Below, piece by piece: positions 1-6,226 of a DNA stretch of 13,817 bases. The notes under the pieces were generated by a model. That model saw nothing but the letters and a program-made list of their open reading frames with translations. It was not told where the DNA came from and searched no databases. The translations under genes and the position numbers were made by a program. The DNA comes from an uncultured Planctomycetota bacterium (GTDB lineage: Bacteria > Planctomycetota > UBA1135 > UBA2386): assembly GCA_903925435.1 (NCBI GenBank), contig CAIYFF010000138.1, forward strand, positions 1 through 13,817. Direction: 5' to 3'. Position 1 is the stretch's first letter, and every line of letters begins with the position of its first letter.

Positions 1-1
1 A

Positions 2-94
2 GCGGGCAAGAAGGCCGCAGCCAAGAAGCCGGTGGCGAAGAAGGCCGCAGCAAAGAAGGCTGCGACCAAGAAGGCCGCGACGAAGAAGCGCTGA
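2..94 (+). CDS. Histone H1-like Lys/Ala-rich protein, C-terminal fragment
   Basis: Only the last 30 codons and the TGA stop are in the window; the start lies to the left. The frame beginning at base 2 reads as lysine pairs separated by short Ala/Thr/Pro/Val spacers and ends in KKR. This is the low-complexity basic tail of bacterial histone-H1-like or AlgP-like proteins, which bind DNA non-specifically and help compact the nucleoid. Such tails are also appended to other proteins, for example some nucleoid proteins, topoisomerases or ribosomal proteins, so the identity of the missing N-terminal part cannot be told. The DNA is an imperfect repeat of AAGAAGGCCGC-like units, which can expand or contract. 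The gene converges on mutL with 8 nt between the two stop codons. Confidence 0.7.
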   Translation, partial: AGKKAAAKKPVAKKAAAKKAATKKAATKKR

Positions 95-107
95 GCGCGC
101 GCTCAGC
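90..107. terminator. Perfect 18-bp palindrome spanning two convergent stop codons
   Basis: The sequence GCTGAGCGCGCGCTCAGC is its own reverse complement. It contains the TGA of the plus-strand histone-like gene (92-94) and, placed symmetrically, the TGA of the minus-strand mutL (103-105). Either transcript could fold it into a GC-rich hairpin with a very short loop, so a bidirectional terminator or 3'-end stabiliser is plausible. Neither side has a T-tract, so it is not a textbook intrinsic terminator. The structure is seen directly; the function is inferred. Confidence 0.4.
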
Positions 108-1923
108 AGCGCCGTCGGAAGTAGCGCTCGAGTTCCGCGCCAGGGAACGTGAGCACCGTGGGCCTGCCGTGCGGACAGTTGTGCGGGTGCTCCAACGTGG
201 CCGCTTCGCGCAGCAAGCTCTCGATCTCCGCATCGGCGAGGCGATCGCCGCTCATCACTGCGGAGCGGCACGCCATGCTGTGGAAGCGTTCGACGAGTTG
301 CTCCTCGAGTCGCGCACCCGGGTCGTCGTCTGCGTCCATCGGCAACACCGCGCGCAGCAATCGACCAGGGTCTGCGCGGTGGAACACTGCGGGCACCGAG
401 TGCACGGCGACCGCGGACGGACCGAAGTCATCGACGTCGAGCCCGCCCTTTTGCAGCACATCGCGCGCGTCGAGCAACCACGCCTTCTCGCTCGGCGACA
501 CTTCGATCACAAACGGAGCGAGCAAGCGCTGCACCTGCACCTTGCGCGCGCGGTGCTGTGCGCGGAGCCGTTCGTAGACGACGCGCTCGTGCAACGCGTG
601 TTGGTCGACGACCATGATGCCGTCGCCCCACTGCAGCACGACGTAGAGGTCATGCGCCTGCAGGAATCGCAGAGAACGACCTTCGTGCGCCGCGAACGGA
701 TTGGGCCGAGCGGGTGTGGCCGCAGCCGCATCCAAGGAGCGCGGCGTTGCATAGTCCACGTCCGCGCGCTCGCGAACGATCACTGGCGGCGGCGCAACGT
801 CGGGTCGCCGTTCCATGCGCGGAGCGAATAGCGACGGCTCACTGGTCGGAAAGCCCGACTGCGCGCGCGGCTTGTCCGGATCGACGACGATGCCGAGCGT
901 TCGCGGCACAGCAGCAGGATCGCTCGAAGCCATAGTCGTGCGCGCGAGCAACGCAGAACGCACGGCTTCGTGCAAACTGCCGGCGACGCGCCGCGACTCC
1001 AAGAACCGCACCTCGGCCTTGCGCGGATGCACGTTCACGTCGACCTGGTCGGGCGGCATCGTCACGAGCAGGGCGTAGATCGGGAACCGGCCGCCCATCA
1101 AGAACTCGCGATACGCCTGCCGCACGGCGAACAACGCTTGTCGCTCGCTGGCGCAGCGACCGTTCACGTAGAGCAGTTCGAGTCGCCCATCGCGACGCGC
1201 GAGGTCAGGCTCGCAGCAGAGTCCCTCGATCGAGAGGCCGTTCGAACGTCGCGACACCGGCAACATGCCCCGCACGAGATCGCGCGAGAAGCATGCGCCA
1301 AAACGCTCCAGCAGCGACTGGCCTGCGGGCAACCGCAGGATCTCCTTGCCGTCGCTGACGAAGGTCCAGTCGACATCGAGCCGCGGCAACGCGATCTCGC
1401 AAAGCAACTCCTGGATGCGCGCCTTCTCGGCCGCGGCCGACTTGAGGAATCGGCGACGCGCAGGCAGCGAGAAGAACAAGTCGCGCACTTCGATCTGCGT
1501 GCCCGGCGGGCAGCCGCACGGTTGCGGCGCGCTCTCGACGCCGCCATCGCAGCGCACTTGCCAGCCTTCCCCATTCTCGTGACGCCGCGACTTGATCGTG
1601 CAACGCGCGACGGAGCCGATCGACGCCAGCGCTTCGCCGCGGAAGCCGAGGCTCGCGATGTGGTCGAGATCGGACAAATCCGACAGCTTGCTCGTCGCAT
1701 GGCTCGCGAACGCGAGCGGCAGGTCCTCGGGCAAGAACCCCGCGCCATCGTCGGTGATGCGCATGAGGTCGGCGCCGCCGCCTTGGATCTCGATGCGGAG
1801 CTTGGTCGCGCCAGCGTCGAGTGAGTTCTCGACCAACTCCTTCACGACCGATGCCGGACGCTCGATCACTTCGCCGGCGGCGATCTGGTTTTGGACCTCG
1901 GGACGCAGGACGCGGATCACCAT
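103..1923 (-). CDS. mutL: DNA mismatch repair protein MutL (endonuclease type)
   Basis: A 606-aa MutL, normal length for the family. It links mismatch recognition by MutS to strand incision and removal. The N-terminal GHKL ATPase domain shows ELVENSLDAGA (about residues 29-39, Glu29 as catalytic base and Asn33 for magnesium), DDGAG (58-62) and GFRGEAL (93-99). The transducer-domain motif VNVHPRKAEVRF lies near 296-307. A Pro/Ala-rich linker (about 330-410) leads to the dimerisation domain. That domain carries DQHALHERVVYE (440-451), matching the DQHA-x2-E-x4-E metal-binding nuclease motif, together with ACR (551-553) and CPHGRP (583-588). The protein should therefore be a nicking MutL, as in bacteria without MutH. 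The start ATG lies inside the end of holA (7-nt overlap) and follows a strong GGAGGA site. It is the last gene of the six-gene minus-strand run. Confidence 0.97.
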   Translation of the reverse strand: MVIRVLRPEVQNQIAAGEVIERPASVVKELVENSLDAGATKLRIEIQGGGADLMRITDDGAGFLPEDLPLAFASHATSKLSDLSDLDHIASLGFRGEALASIGSVARCTIKSRRHENGEGWQVRCDGGVESAPQPCGCPPGTQIEVRDLFFSLPARRRFLKSAAAEKARIQELLCEIALPRLDVDWTFVSDGKEILRLPAGQSLLERFGACFSRDLVRGMLPVSRRSNGLSIEGLCCEPDLARRDGRLELLYVNGRCASERQALFAVRQAYREFLMGGRFPIYALLVTMPPDQVDVNVHPRKAEVRFLESRRVAGSLHEAVRSALLARTTMASSDPAAVPRTLGIVVDPDKPRAQSGFPTSEPSLFAPRMERRPDVAPPPVIVRERADVDYATPRSLDAAAATPARPNPFAAHEGRSLRFLQAHDLYVVLQWGDGIMVVDQHALHERVVYERLRAQHRARKVQVQRLLAPFVIEVSPSEKAWLLDARDVLQKGGLDVDDFGPSAVAVHSVPAVFHRADPGRLLRAVLPMDADDDPGARLEEQLVERFHSMACRSAVMSGDRLADAEIESLLREAATLEHPHNCPHGRPTVLTFPGAELERYFRRRC

Positions 1924-3125
1924 TCGAGCTCCTCCGGCGAAGGCACGGCGACTCCGTCGAACCAGCGCGCGAGGAAGCGCTCGAGCAGAACGTCGTCCTC
2001 TTCGCCCAAGGAGCGCCGCTCACGCTGGCAGTGCAGCAAGGCCAGGATGCCGTGCTCGAGCCGCGCTGCCGTGTTCTTCTGCACCTGCGCGGAGAAGCGC
2101 TCGACGAACGCATAGACGCCGAGCTTCTGCGGCACGTCGCGCAACGACATGCCCTGGTCCACCATCAAGCGGCCTTCGTAGACCTGCGAGATCGACGAGA
2201 ACATCCAGCTCGTCGCGAACGGGAACAGCCCGCCCTGGTCCATGCGCTTGCCGTCCTTTTGCTTCACGCCGCGCGCGAACATCGCATGCAGCGAACGCAG
2301 CGCACGCTTGCGGTCGCCGTCGAGAATCGCCTCGGCGAGCTCAAACGGCGTCGACTCGAAGCTGCACGTCAGCTTGCCGCGAAGGTCTTCGGGCGAGAGC
2401 GCCTTGCTGCTGCCCTGCTTGTCGAACTGCCCCACAAGCTGCTCCAGCTCGGCCGCGAGCAACGCGGGCTCCTTGCCGACTTGGGCCGTGAGCAGAAGCG
2501 CAGACTCGGGAGTCACAGGCACCTTCAGGCGCTTGCTGTGCGCAATGACCCACTGCACCAGCTCGCCTTGCAGGGGCTGGTCGGGCCTGCCGAATGGAGT
2601 CTCGTAGAGCTCCCGGAACTCGTAGACCGCGCCGCTTGTCGCGAGTTCCTTCGCGAACTTGGTGCGCTTGTCGAGCTTCTGCGCCTCGAACACGAGCACG
2701 GAGCCGTTCTTGATGCGCGGCGCGAACGCAGCGAGCGCAGTCGCGTAGCGCTGCATCCAGCGGTCGCCGCGGCGCACGACGACCGCAGTCGATTGCGCAA
2801 ACAAGCCGCCGCCAGCGAGCGGCTGCAGGTCGGCGCAGTGCGCCTTGGCGCCGCCGCCGTCCCCGTCCTCATCTCCCGCTTCGTCGCGATCGGCATCGCC
2901 ATCGTCCGAGTCGCCATCGCCAGCAGACTTCTTGCCGCGCAACGCGACGTCCTGGCCCTCGACGGCGACGACCTCGATGTCCTTCGGCAGCGACGCGAGC
3001 ACGGCATCGAGGGCCTCCTGCCGAAACCATGCGCTGGCGCCGACCAACGCGACGATCTTGGGCAGACCGCTCTTGCACGCGGCGCGCAGTCGTTCGAGTT
3101 CTTTGTCCGGATGCGGAACGGCCAT
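1917..3125 (-). CDS. holA: DNA polymerase III subunit delta (HolA-like) with acidic insert
   Basis: A 402-aa protein (from the ATG at 3125) resembling the delta subunit of the clamp-loader complex, which opens the beta clamp and loads it on primed DNA. The N-terminus has the usual hydrophobic strand and QEAL helix (KIVALVGASAWFRQEALDAVLA, about residues 23-44). The most diagnostic part is FELAEAILDGDRKRALRSLHAMF (about 261-283), typical of the delta helical domain, followed by a C-terminal collar region. The protein is longer than the usual 330-350 aa. Part of the excess is an Asp/Gly/Glu-rich low-complexity insert at about 69-92, inside domain I. The upstream gene stops 1 nt before this ATG. 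A frame extension to 3164 overlaps that gene and is not needed. The 3' end overlaps mutL by 7 nt. No strong ribosome binding site is visible, so coupling is likely. Delta subunits diverge strongly, so the call rests on pattern and length. Confidence 0.88.
   Translation of the reverse strand: MAVPHPDKELERLRAACKSGLPKIVALVGASAWFRQEALDAVLASLPKDIEVVAVEGQDVALRGKKSAGDGDSDDGDADRDEAGDEDGDGGGAKAHCADLQPLAGGGLFAQSTAVVVRRGDRWMQRYATALAAFAPRIKNGSVLVFEAQKLDKRTKFAKELATSGAVYEFRELYETPFGRPDQPLQGELVQWVIAHSKRLKVPVTPESALLLTAQVGKEPALLAAELEQLVGQFDKQGSSKALSPEDLRGKLTCSFESTPFELAEAILDGDRKRALRSLHAMFARGVKQKDGKRMDQGGLFPFATSWMFSSISQVYEGRLMVDQGMSLRDVPQKLGVYAFVERFSAQVQKNTAARLEHGILALLHCQRERRSLGEEDDVLLERFLARWFDGVAVPSPEELEW
1930..1935 (-). 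promoter_or_regulatory. Ribosome binding site of mutL
   Basis: GGAGGA on the minus strand, 6 nt before the mutL ATG at 1923. It lies inside the last codons of holA. It is the clearest Shine-Dalgarno site I see in the window, supports this start for MutL, and suggests translational coupling with holA. Confidence 0.7.
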
Positions 3126-3126
3126 C

Positions 3127-3981
3127 TCAGGCGAACAGGTAGATGTCCGAGAGCCCTGCGGCAAGCATCACAACGCTGAGGATGCCGTTCGCGGTGAAGA
3201 ACGCGGAGTGGATGTTGCGAAGGTCGAAACGGCGCAACAGCCAATGCTGCCAAGCGAGCATCAGCGCCGCAGCGAGCACTCCCATGGCATAGGCCGTGCC
3301 CAGTCCCGCGGCCACGCCGAACGCCGCGAACAAGACGGCTGCCACGAGGTGCATCGCGCGGCTCAGCCACATCGCACGCACGACGCCGATTCGCGCGGGG
3401 ATCGAATGCAGTCCGTTCGCACGGTCGAACGCTTCGTCCTGGCACGCATAGCAGACGTCAAAGCCTGCGACCCAGAGCACGACGCCCAAGGCAAGCGTGA
3501 GCGGGATCGAGAACTGCTCGAAGCCGCCGCGCGCAGCGACCCACGCGGCAAGGGGCGCCAGACCGAGCGCCACGCCGAGCCACAGATGGCACAAGGCCGT
3601 GAATCGCTTGGCATGGCTGTAGAGCAACAACCACAGGAGCACTGGCGCACCCATCCACGCGCACACCGGACCGAGCGCAACGCAACACGCAAGGAACGCA
3701 GCGCCACTGCCGAGCGCAAGCAGCAGCGCGCGACCTGGAGCGATCGCGCCGCGTGGGATCTCGCGACCCTTCGTGCGCGGATTCTTGGCATCGATGTCGC
3801 GGTCGACGTAGCGGTTGTAGGCCATCGCGGCAGTGCGCGCGCAGACCACCGCGGCAATGCACAGCAGCACGGTGCGCAGCGACGGCGATGGATCCGCGGC
3901 AATCAGCGCGAGCAGCGCGAACGGCATCGCGAACACCGAGTGCGACAACTTGATCAGCGACGCATAGTCGCGCGCGCTCAC
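3127..3981 (-). CDS. ubiA/mqnP: UbiA-family prenyltransferase, MqnP-like (menaquinone synthesis)
   Basis: A 284-aa polytopic membrane enzyme that joins a polyprenyl chain to an aromatic ring. The two Asp-rich magnesium-diphosphate motifs are intact: NRYVDRDID (Asn56, Asp60, Asp64) and YACQDEAFDRANG (Asp182, Asp186). About 8-9 hydrophobic segments are visible. SHSVFAMPFALL, ARTAAMAYNR, WVAGFDVCYACQD and GLHSIPARIG fit the subgroup often named putative 4-hydroxybenzoate polyprenyltransferase. In organisms lacking ubiquinone this subgroup corresponds to MqnP of the futalosine menaquinone route; that assignment is from family knowledge. Start choice: GTG at 3981 overlaps the ubiX stop as GTGA, with GAGG a few bases upstream, and gives the normal family length. 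The open frame continues to 4773 but only as an out-of-frame shadow of ubiX. It stops 1 nt before holA. Confidence 0.93.
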   Translation of the reverse strand: MSARDYASLIKLSHSVFAMPFALLALIAADPSPSLRTVLLCIAAVVCARTAAMAYNRYVDRDIDAKNPRTKGREIPRGAIAPGRALLLALGSGAAFLACCVALGPVCAWMGAPVLLWLLLYSHAKRFTALCHLWLGVALGLAPLAAWVAARGGFEQFSIPLTLALGVVLWVAGFDVCYACQDEAFDRANGLHSIPARIGVVRAMWLSRAMHLVAAVLFAAFGVAAGLGTAYAMGVLAAALMLAWQHWLLRRFDLRNIHSAFFTANGILSVVMLAAGLSDIYLFA

Positions 3982-4637
3982 GATTCGTCCTCGCCTTCGT
4001 TCCACGGCGACGCCGCAGGATCCGCCGCGGCCGGCTTCGGAGTCTTCCAACGCGCGAACAGCGCGTGTTCGACACCAAGGCGATCGAGCGCTTTGCCGAC
4101 GACGAAGTCGACCATGTCCTGCACGGTCTGCGGTCGCGTGTAGAAGCCAGGCATCGCGGGCAACACGATCGCGCCCGCGCGCGCGAGCTTCAGCATGTTC
4201 TCGAGGTGGATCACCGACAGTGGCGTCTCGCGCGGCACGACCAGCAGCGGCCGGCCTTCTTTGATCGCGACATCGGCCATGCGCTCGACGAGGTTGCTGC
4301 TGAATCCATGCGCAACGCGCGCGAGCGTGCCCATGCTGCACGGGATCAACACGGTCGCAGCGATGCGCGCGCTGCCAGAACTCGGCGTCGCCTCGACGGC
4401 TGCGAGGTCGTGCACGAACAGATTGGCGCGGAGACTCTGCGGAAAGAGCGCAGCGAGATCTGGCCGCTGCATGTCCACGTCGAGCAACGCCTCGTGCCGC
4501 ATCACGCGCAATGAAGCGCCCGTCGCCGCGAGATGGACGCGATGTCCGGACTCGAGCAGCGCCGACACGAAGCGCAGGCCGTAAGCGATGCCAGAGCCGC
4601 CGCTGAATCCGACGGCAAAGGTGCGGGGCTCGTTCAT
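3978..4637 (-). CDS. ubiX: UbiX-family flavin prenyltransferase
   Basis: A 219-aa flavoprotein that attaches a dimethylallyl group to FMN, making the prenylated FMN used by UbiD-type decarboxylases. The N-terminal FMN-binding loop GFSGGSGIAYG (10-20) is clear. The middle holds IPCSMGTLARVAHGFSSNL and EGRPLLVVPRETPLS, and the usual LPAMPGFYTRP follows. Flanking a UbiA/MqnP-type prenyltransferase and a UbiE/MenG methyltransferase, it most likely serves quinone synthesis; in the futalosine route the matching gene is mqnM. No UbiD/MqnL partner is present here. The last 20 or so residues (Pro/Ala/Glu-rich) go slightly beyond the usual end. The ATG overlaps the stop of the CPBP gene as ATGA, and its own stop overlaps the next gene as GTGA. 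Confidence 0.94.
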   Translation of the reverse strand: MNEPRTFAVGFSGGSGIAYGLRFVSALLESGHRVHLAATGASLRVMRHEALLDVDMQRPDLAALFPQSLRANLFVHDLAAVEATPSSGSARIAATVLIPCSMGTLARVAHGFSSNLVERMADVAIKEGRPLLVVPRETPLSVIHLENMLKLARAGAIVLPAMPGFYTRPQTVQDMVDFVVGKALDRLGVEHALFARWKTPKPAAADPAASPWNEGEDES

Positions 4638-5389
4638 CGCGGATCGTGCGTGAGGAAGTAGTAGACGTCGTACATCGCGTGCGTGTAGACGCAGACGCCG
4701 AAGCCTCGGAACCAGAACAAGAACCCGAGCAGCACGCCGGCCATCGTGCGGAACAAGAAGACGCCGCGGTCAAAGTCTTCGCGCAGATGGTGATGCAAGG
4801 AGAACAGCACGGCGCTCACCACGACGGCGAGCACACCGCCGAGCGCGCGCGGCAAGCGGAACGCAGAGGTCGCGCGCAGCCACATCCAGACCAGCAGCGA
4901 CATCAGTCCGAGGCGGAACACGAGTTCTTCGAAGATGCCTGCGCCGAGCGAACCGACGAGATCCTGCACGAGCCTCGGATGCATCACGTCGCTACCGAGA
5001 AACCGAACGGCGGGGTCCGCAAGCGCGCCGGCGAGCGGGCCGAGCATCAGTCCGTAGACCGAACCTTCGAGCACCAGCACGAGCCCGACGCGCGCCCACG
5101 GCAAATCGCGGATCACGACCTGACGCATCGCCCGGAAGACGCCCACGCCGAGCGCGATGTAGATCGCGGCCTTCGCAGCGGGCGGCAACTTCGACATGAC
5201 GTCGAGCAGGATCCACTCCGACAGGTTGCGCTCGGAAGGCACGAGCGACAGCCGCAACCCCTCGTAGACGATCCACAGTGGCACGACCGCGAACATGCTC
5301 ACCGACGGATCGCGCGACCACGCGAAGTAGCCGTCGTCGGGCGCTGCGGGAACCGGCTCCGATGCGGGCTCAGGCTTGGACTTCGCCAC
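4634..5389 (-). CDS. CPBP (CAAX/Abi) family intramembrane metalloprotease homologue
   Basis: A 251-aa membrane protein. It has a Pro/Glu-rich N-terminal tail of about 20 residues, then several hydrophobic segments. All three motifs of the CPBP/Abi superfamily are present in order: EELVFR (Glu154, Glu155, Arg159), FSLHH (Phe196 to His200) and HAMYD (His237, Asp241). In Rce1-type members the Glu and His residues form the catalytic metal/water site, so this copy should be active. Family members process prenylated proteins in eukaryotes; in bacteria they are linked to bacteriocin self-immunity and membrane protein maturation, usually with unknown substrate. Here it sits between the methyltransferase and ubiX genes. 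Start choice: a GTG at 5389 overlapping the upstream gene by 20 nt; no good Shine-Dalgarno site. The 3' end overlaps ubiX by 4 nt. The substrate is unknown. Confidence 0.87.
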   Translation of the reverse strand: MAKSKPEPASEPVPAAPDDGYFAWSRDPSVSMFAVVPLWIVYEGLRLSLVPSERNLSEWILLDVMSKLPPAAKAAIYIALGVGVFRAMRQVVIRDLPWARVGLVLVLEGSVYGLMLGPLAGALADPAVRFLGSDVMHPRLVQDLVGSLGAGIFEELVFRLGLMSLLVWMWLRATSAFRLPRALGGVLAVVVSAVLFSLHHHLREDFDRGVFLFRTMAGVLLGFLFWFRGFGVCVYTHAMYDVYYFLTHDPR

Positions 5390-6062
5390 GGTAGACCGCG
5401 GCGATGCCGCCGCTCAGCACGGTGTAACGCGGAGACTGGAGGCCAGCCTCCGACATCAGAGTCGTGAACTCGGAGCGCTCGGGGAACTTCATCACCGAGT
5501 CCGGCAAGTAGTCGTAGGCATCGTTGGGCGCGCCAGCGATCCAGCGACCGAGCTTGGGCAACACGCGCCGGAAGTAGAACAAGTAGGCCTGCCCCAGCAG
5601 CGGCAACCGTGGCTTGCAGAACTCCAGCACGATCACGCGGCCGCCCTTGCGCACCACGCGAGCCATCTCGCGCAGCGCACGCACCGGGCTCTCGACATTG
5701 CGGATGCCGAACGCAACGGTCGCGAGGTCGAACGACGCATCCTCGAACGGCAACTGCTGCGCATCCGAGCACACGAAGTTGGGTCGCCCTGCGCGGCCAG
5801 TCGCTTTGCGTTCTGCGTGTTGCAGCATCGGCGCACAGAAGTCTGCGCCGACGACTCGCGCTCCGAGCCGCGACAGATGCAGCGACAAGTCGCCGGTGCC
5901 CGCGCACACGTCGAGCACGCGTTCGCCGGCGCGAACTTCCGCGACCTTGGCTGCGCGCTTGCGCCACAGCACGTCAATGCCGAGCGACAACACGCGGTTG
6001 GCGCGGTCGTAGCCATCGGCTACCTCGGCGAACATGCGCTGAATGACAGGCCCTTCGGGCAT
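5370..6062 (-). CDS. menG/ubiE: UbiE/MenG demethylmenaquinone C-methyltransferase
   Basis: A 230-aa class I SAM-dependent methyltransferase that adds the ring methyl group in the last step of menaquinone (or a late step of ubiquinone) synthesis. The N-terminal family signature is visible: MFAEVADGYDRAN, then LSLGIDVLWR. The SAM-binding loop is DVCAGTGD (51-58), followed by the acidic residue of GAD (Asp74), SDAQQLPFEDASFD (99-112), FGIRNV (118-123) and LEFCKP (146-151). The frame is open to 6155, but the ATG at 6062 gives the usual N-terminus and length; the extra 31 residues are Ala-rich and unlike the family. No strong ribosome binding site is seen. It is the first gene of the operon that continues through the CPBP gene, ubiX, ubiA/mqnP, holA and mutL. 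With the MqnP-like neighbour, menaquinone is the more likely product. Confidence 0.93.
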   Translation of the reverse strand: MPEGPVIQRMFAEVADGYDRANRVLSLGIDVLWRKRAAKVAEVRAGERVLDVCAGTGDLSLHLSRLGARVVGADFCAPMLQHAERKATGRAGRPNFVCSDAQQLPFEDASFDLATVAFGIRNVESPVRALREMARVVRKGGRVIVLEFCKPRLPLLGQAYLFYFRRVLPKLGRWIAGAPNDAYDYLPDSVMKFPERSEFTTLMSEAGLQSPRYTVLSGGIAAVYRGEVQA

Positions 6063-6094
6063 CGGCGCATTCTGAGCCGCGGCCGCGGCGTTTT

Positions 6095-6118
6095 CTCGCC
6101 CGAGCTTCGGGTTTCGAG
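6095..6118 (-). other. Stem-loop in the leader of the menG operon
   Basis: On the minus strand, CTCG and CGAG arms (4 bp) enclose a CCCGA/TCGGG stem (5 bp) with a 3-nt loop and a 3-nt bulge on one side. It lies 33 nt upstream of the menG ATG and is followed by AAAA rather than a T-run, so it is not a terminator for this strand. A nearby 14-nt palindrome, GCCGCGGCCGCGGC (6076-6089), lies between it and the start codon. Any role in mRNA stability or translation is inferred. Confidence 0.25.
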
Positions 6119-6139
6119 CACCCAAAGCAGCGCACCACA

Positions 6140-6177
6140 AACGAACGCGGCGCATATTGCTGCGCCGCGGGTTCGTT
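6140..6177 (-). terminator. Strong hairpin, probable terminator of the lipoprotein gene
   Basis: Two stacked stems: AACGAAC/GTTCGTT (7 bp), then GCGGCGCA/TGCGCCGC (8 bp), with a 2-nt GG bulge on one arm and a 6-nt loop (TATTGC). It begins about 50 nt downstream of the lipoprotein stop on the minus strand. The downstream arm and following bases read TTCGTTTGTGG, a T-enriched but broken tract, which fits an imperfect intrinsic terminator. It separates the lipoprotein gene from the menG operon. Confidence 0.5.
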
Positions 6178-6181
6178 CTGC

Positions 6182-6204
6182 GTGGCCAGCGCGAAGCTGG
6201 CCAC
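6182..6204 (-). terminator. Second hairpin downstream of the lipoprotein gene
   Basis: A perfect 9-bp inverted repeat, GTGGCCAGC and GCTGGCCAC, around a 5-nt loop that reads TTCGC on the minus strand. It starts 22 nt after the lipoprotein stop codon and lies just before the larger hairpin at 6140-6177. No T-run follows it. It probably works with its neighbour as a tandem terminator or as 3'-end protection for the long mRNA. Confidence 0.4.
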
Positions 6205-6226
6205 CTTGTTCACGCAGTCAGCGCGA

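Noticed and set aside
1..90. Short direct repeats that could suggest a CRISPR or satellite array
   Set aside because: The repeats are about 11 nt with no regular spacers, are in frame, and encode a Lys/Ala tail, so they are protein-coding low complexity.
1821..4143. Long plus-strand frames (1821-3179 and 2845-4143) opposite holA and ubiA/mqnP
   Set aside because: Low-information Arg/His/Ala-rich translations antisense to genes with clear family motifs; no start signals or domains.
3982..4773. N-terminal extension of the prenyltransferase frame upstream of the GTG at 3981
   Set aside because: The extension reads as Arg/Ala-rich nonsense that is simply ubiX and the CPBP gene in another frame; the GTGA overlap gives a normal-length enzyme.
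103..6062. Defence island or mobile element built around the Abi/CPBP gene
   Set aside because: Although the family name includes abortive infection, all neighbours are housekeeping genes and there are no integrases, repeats or toxin-antitoxin genes.
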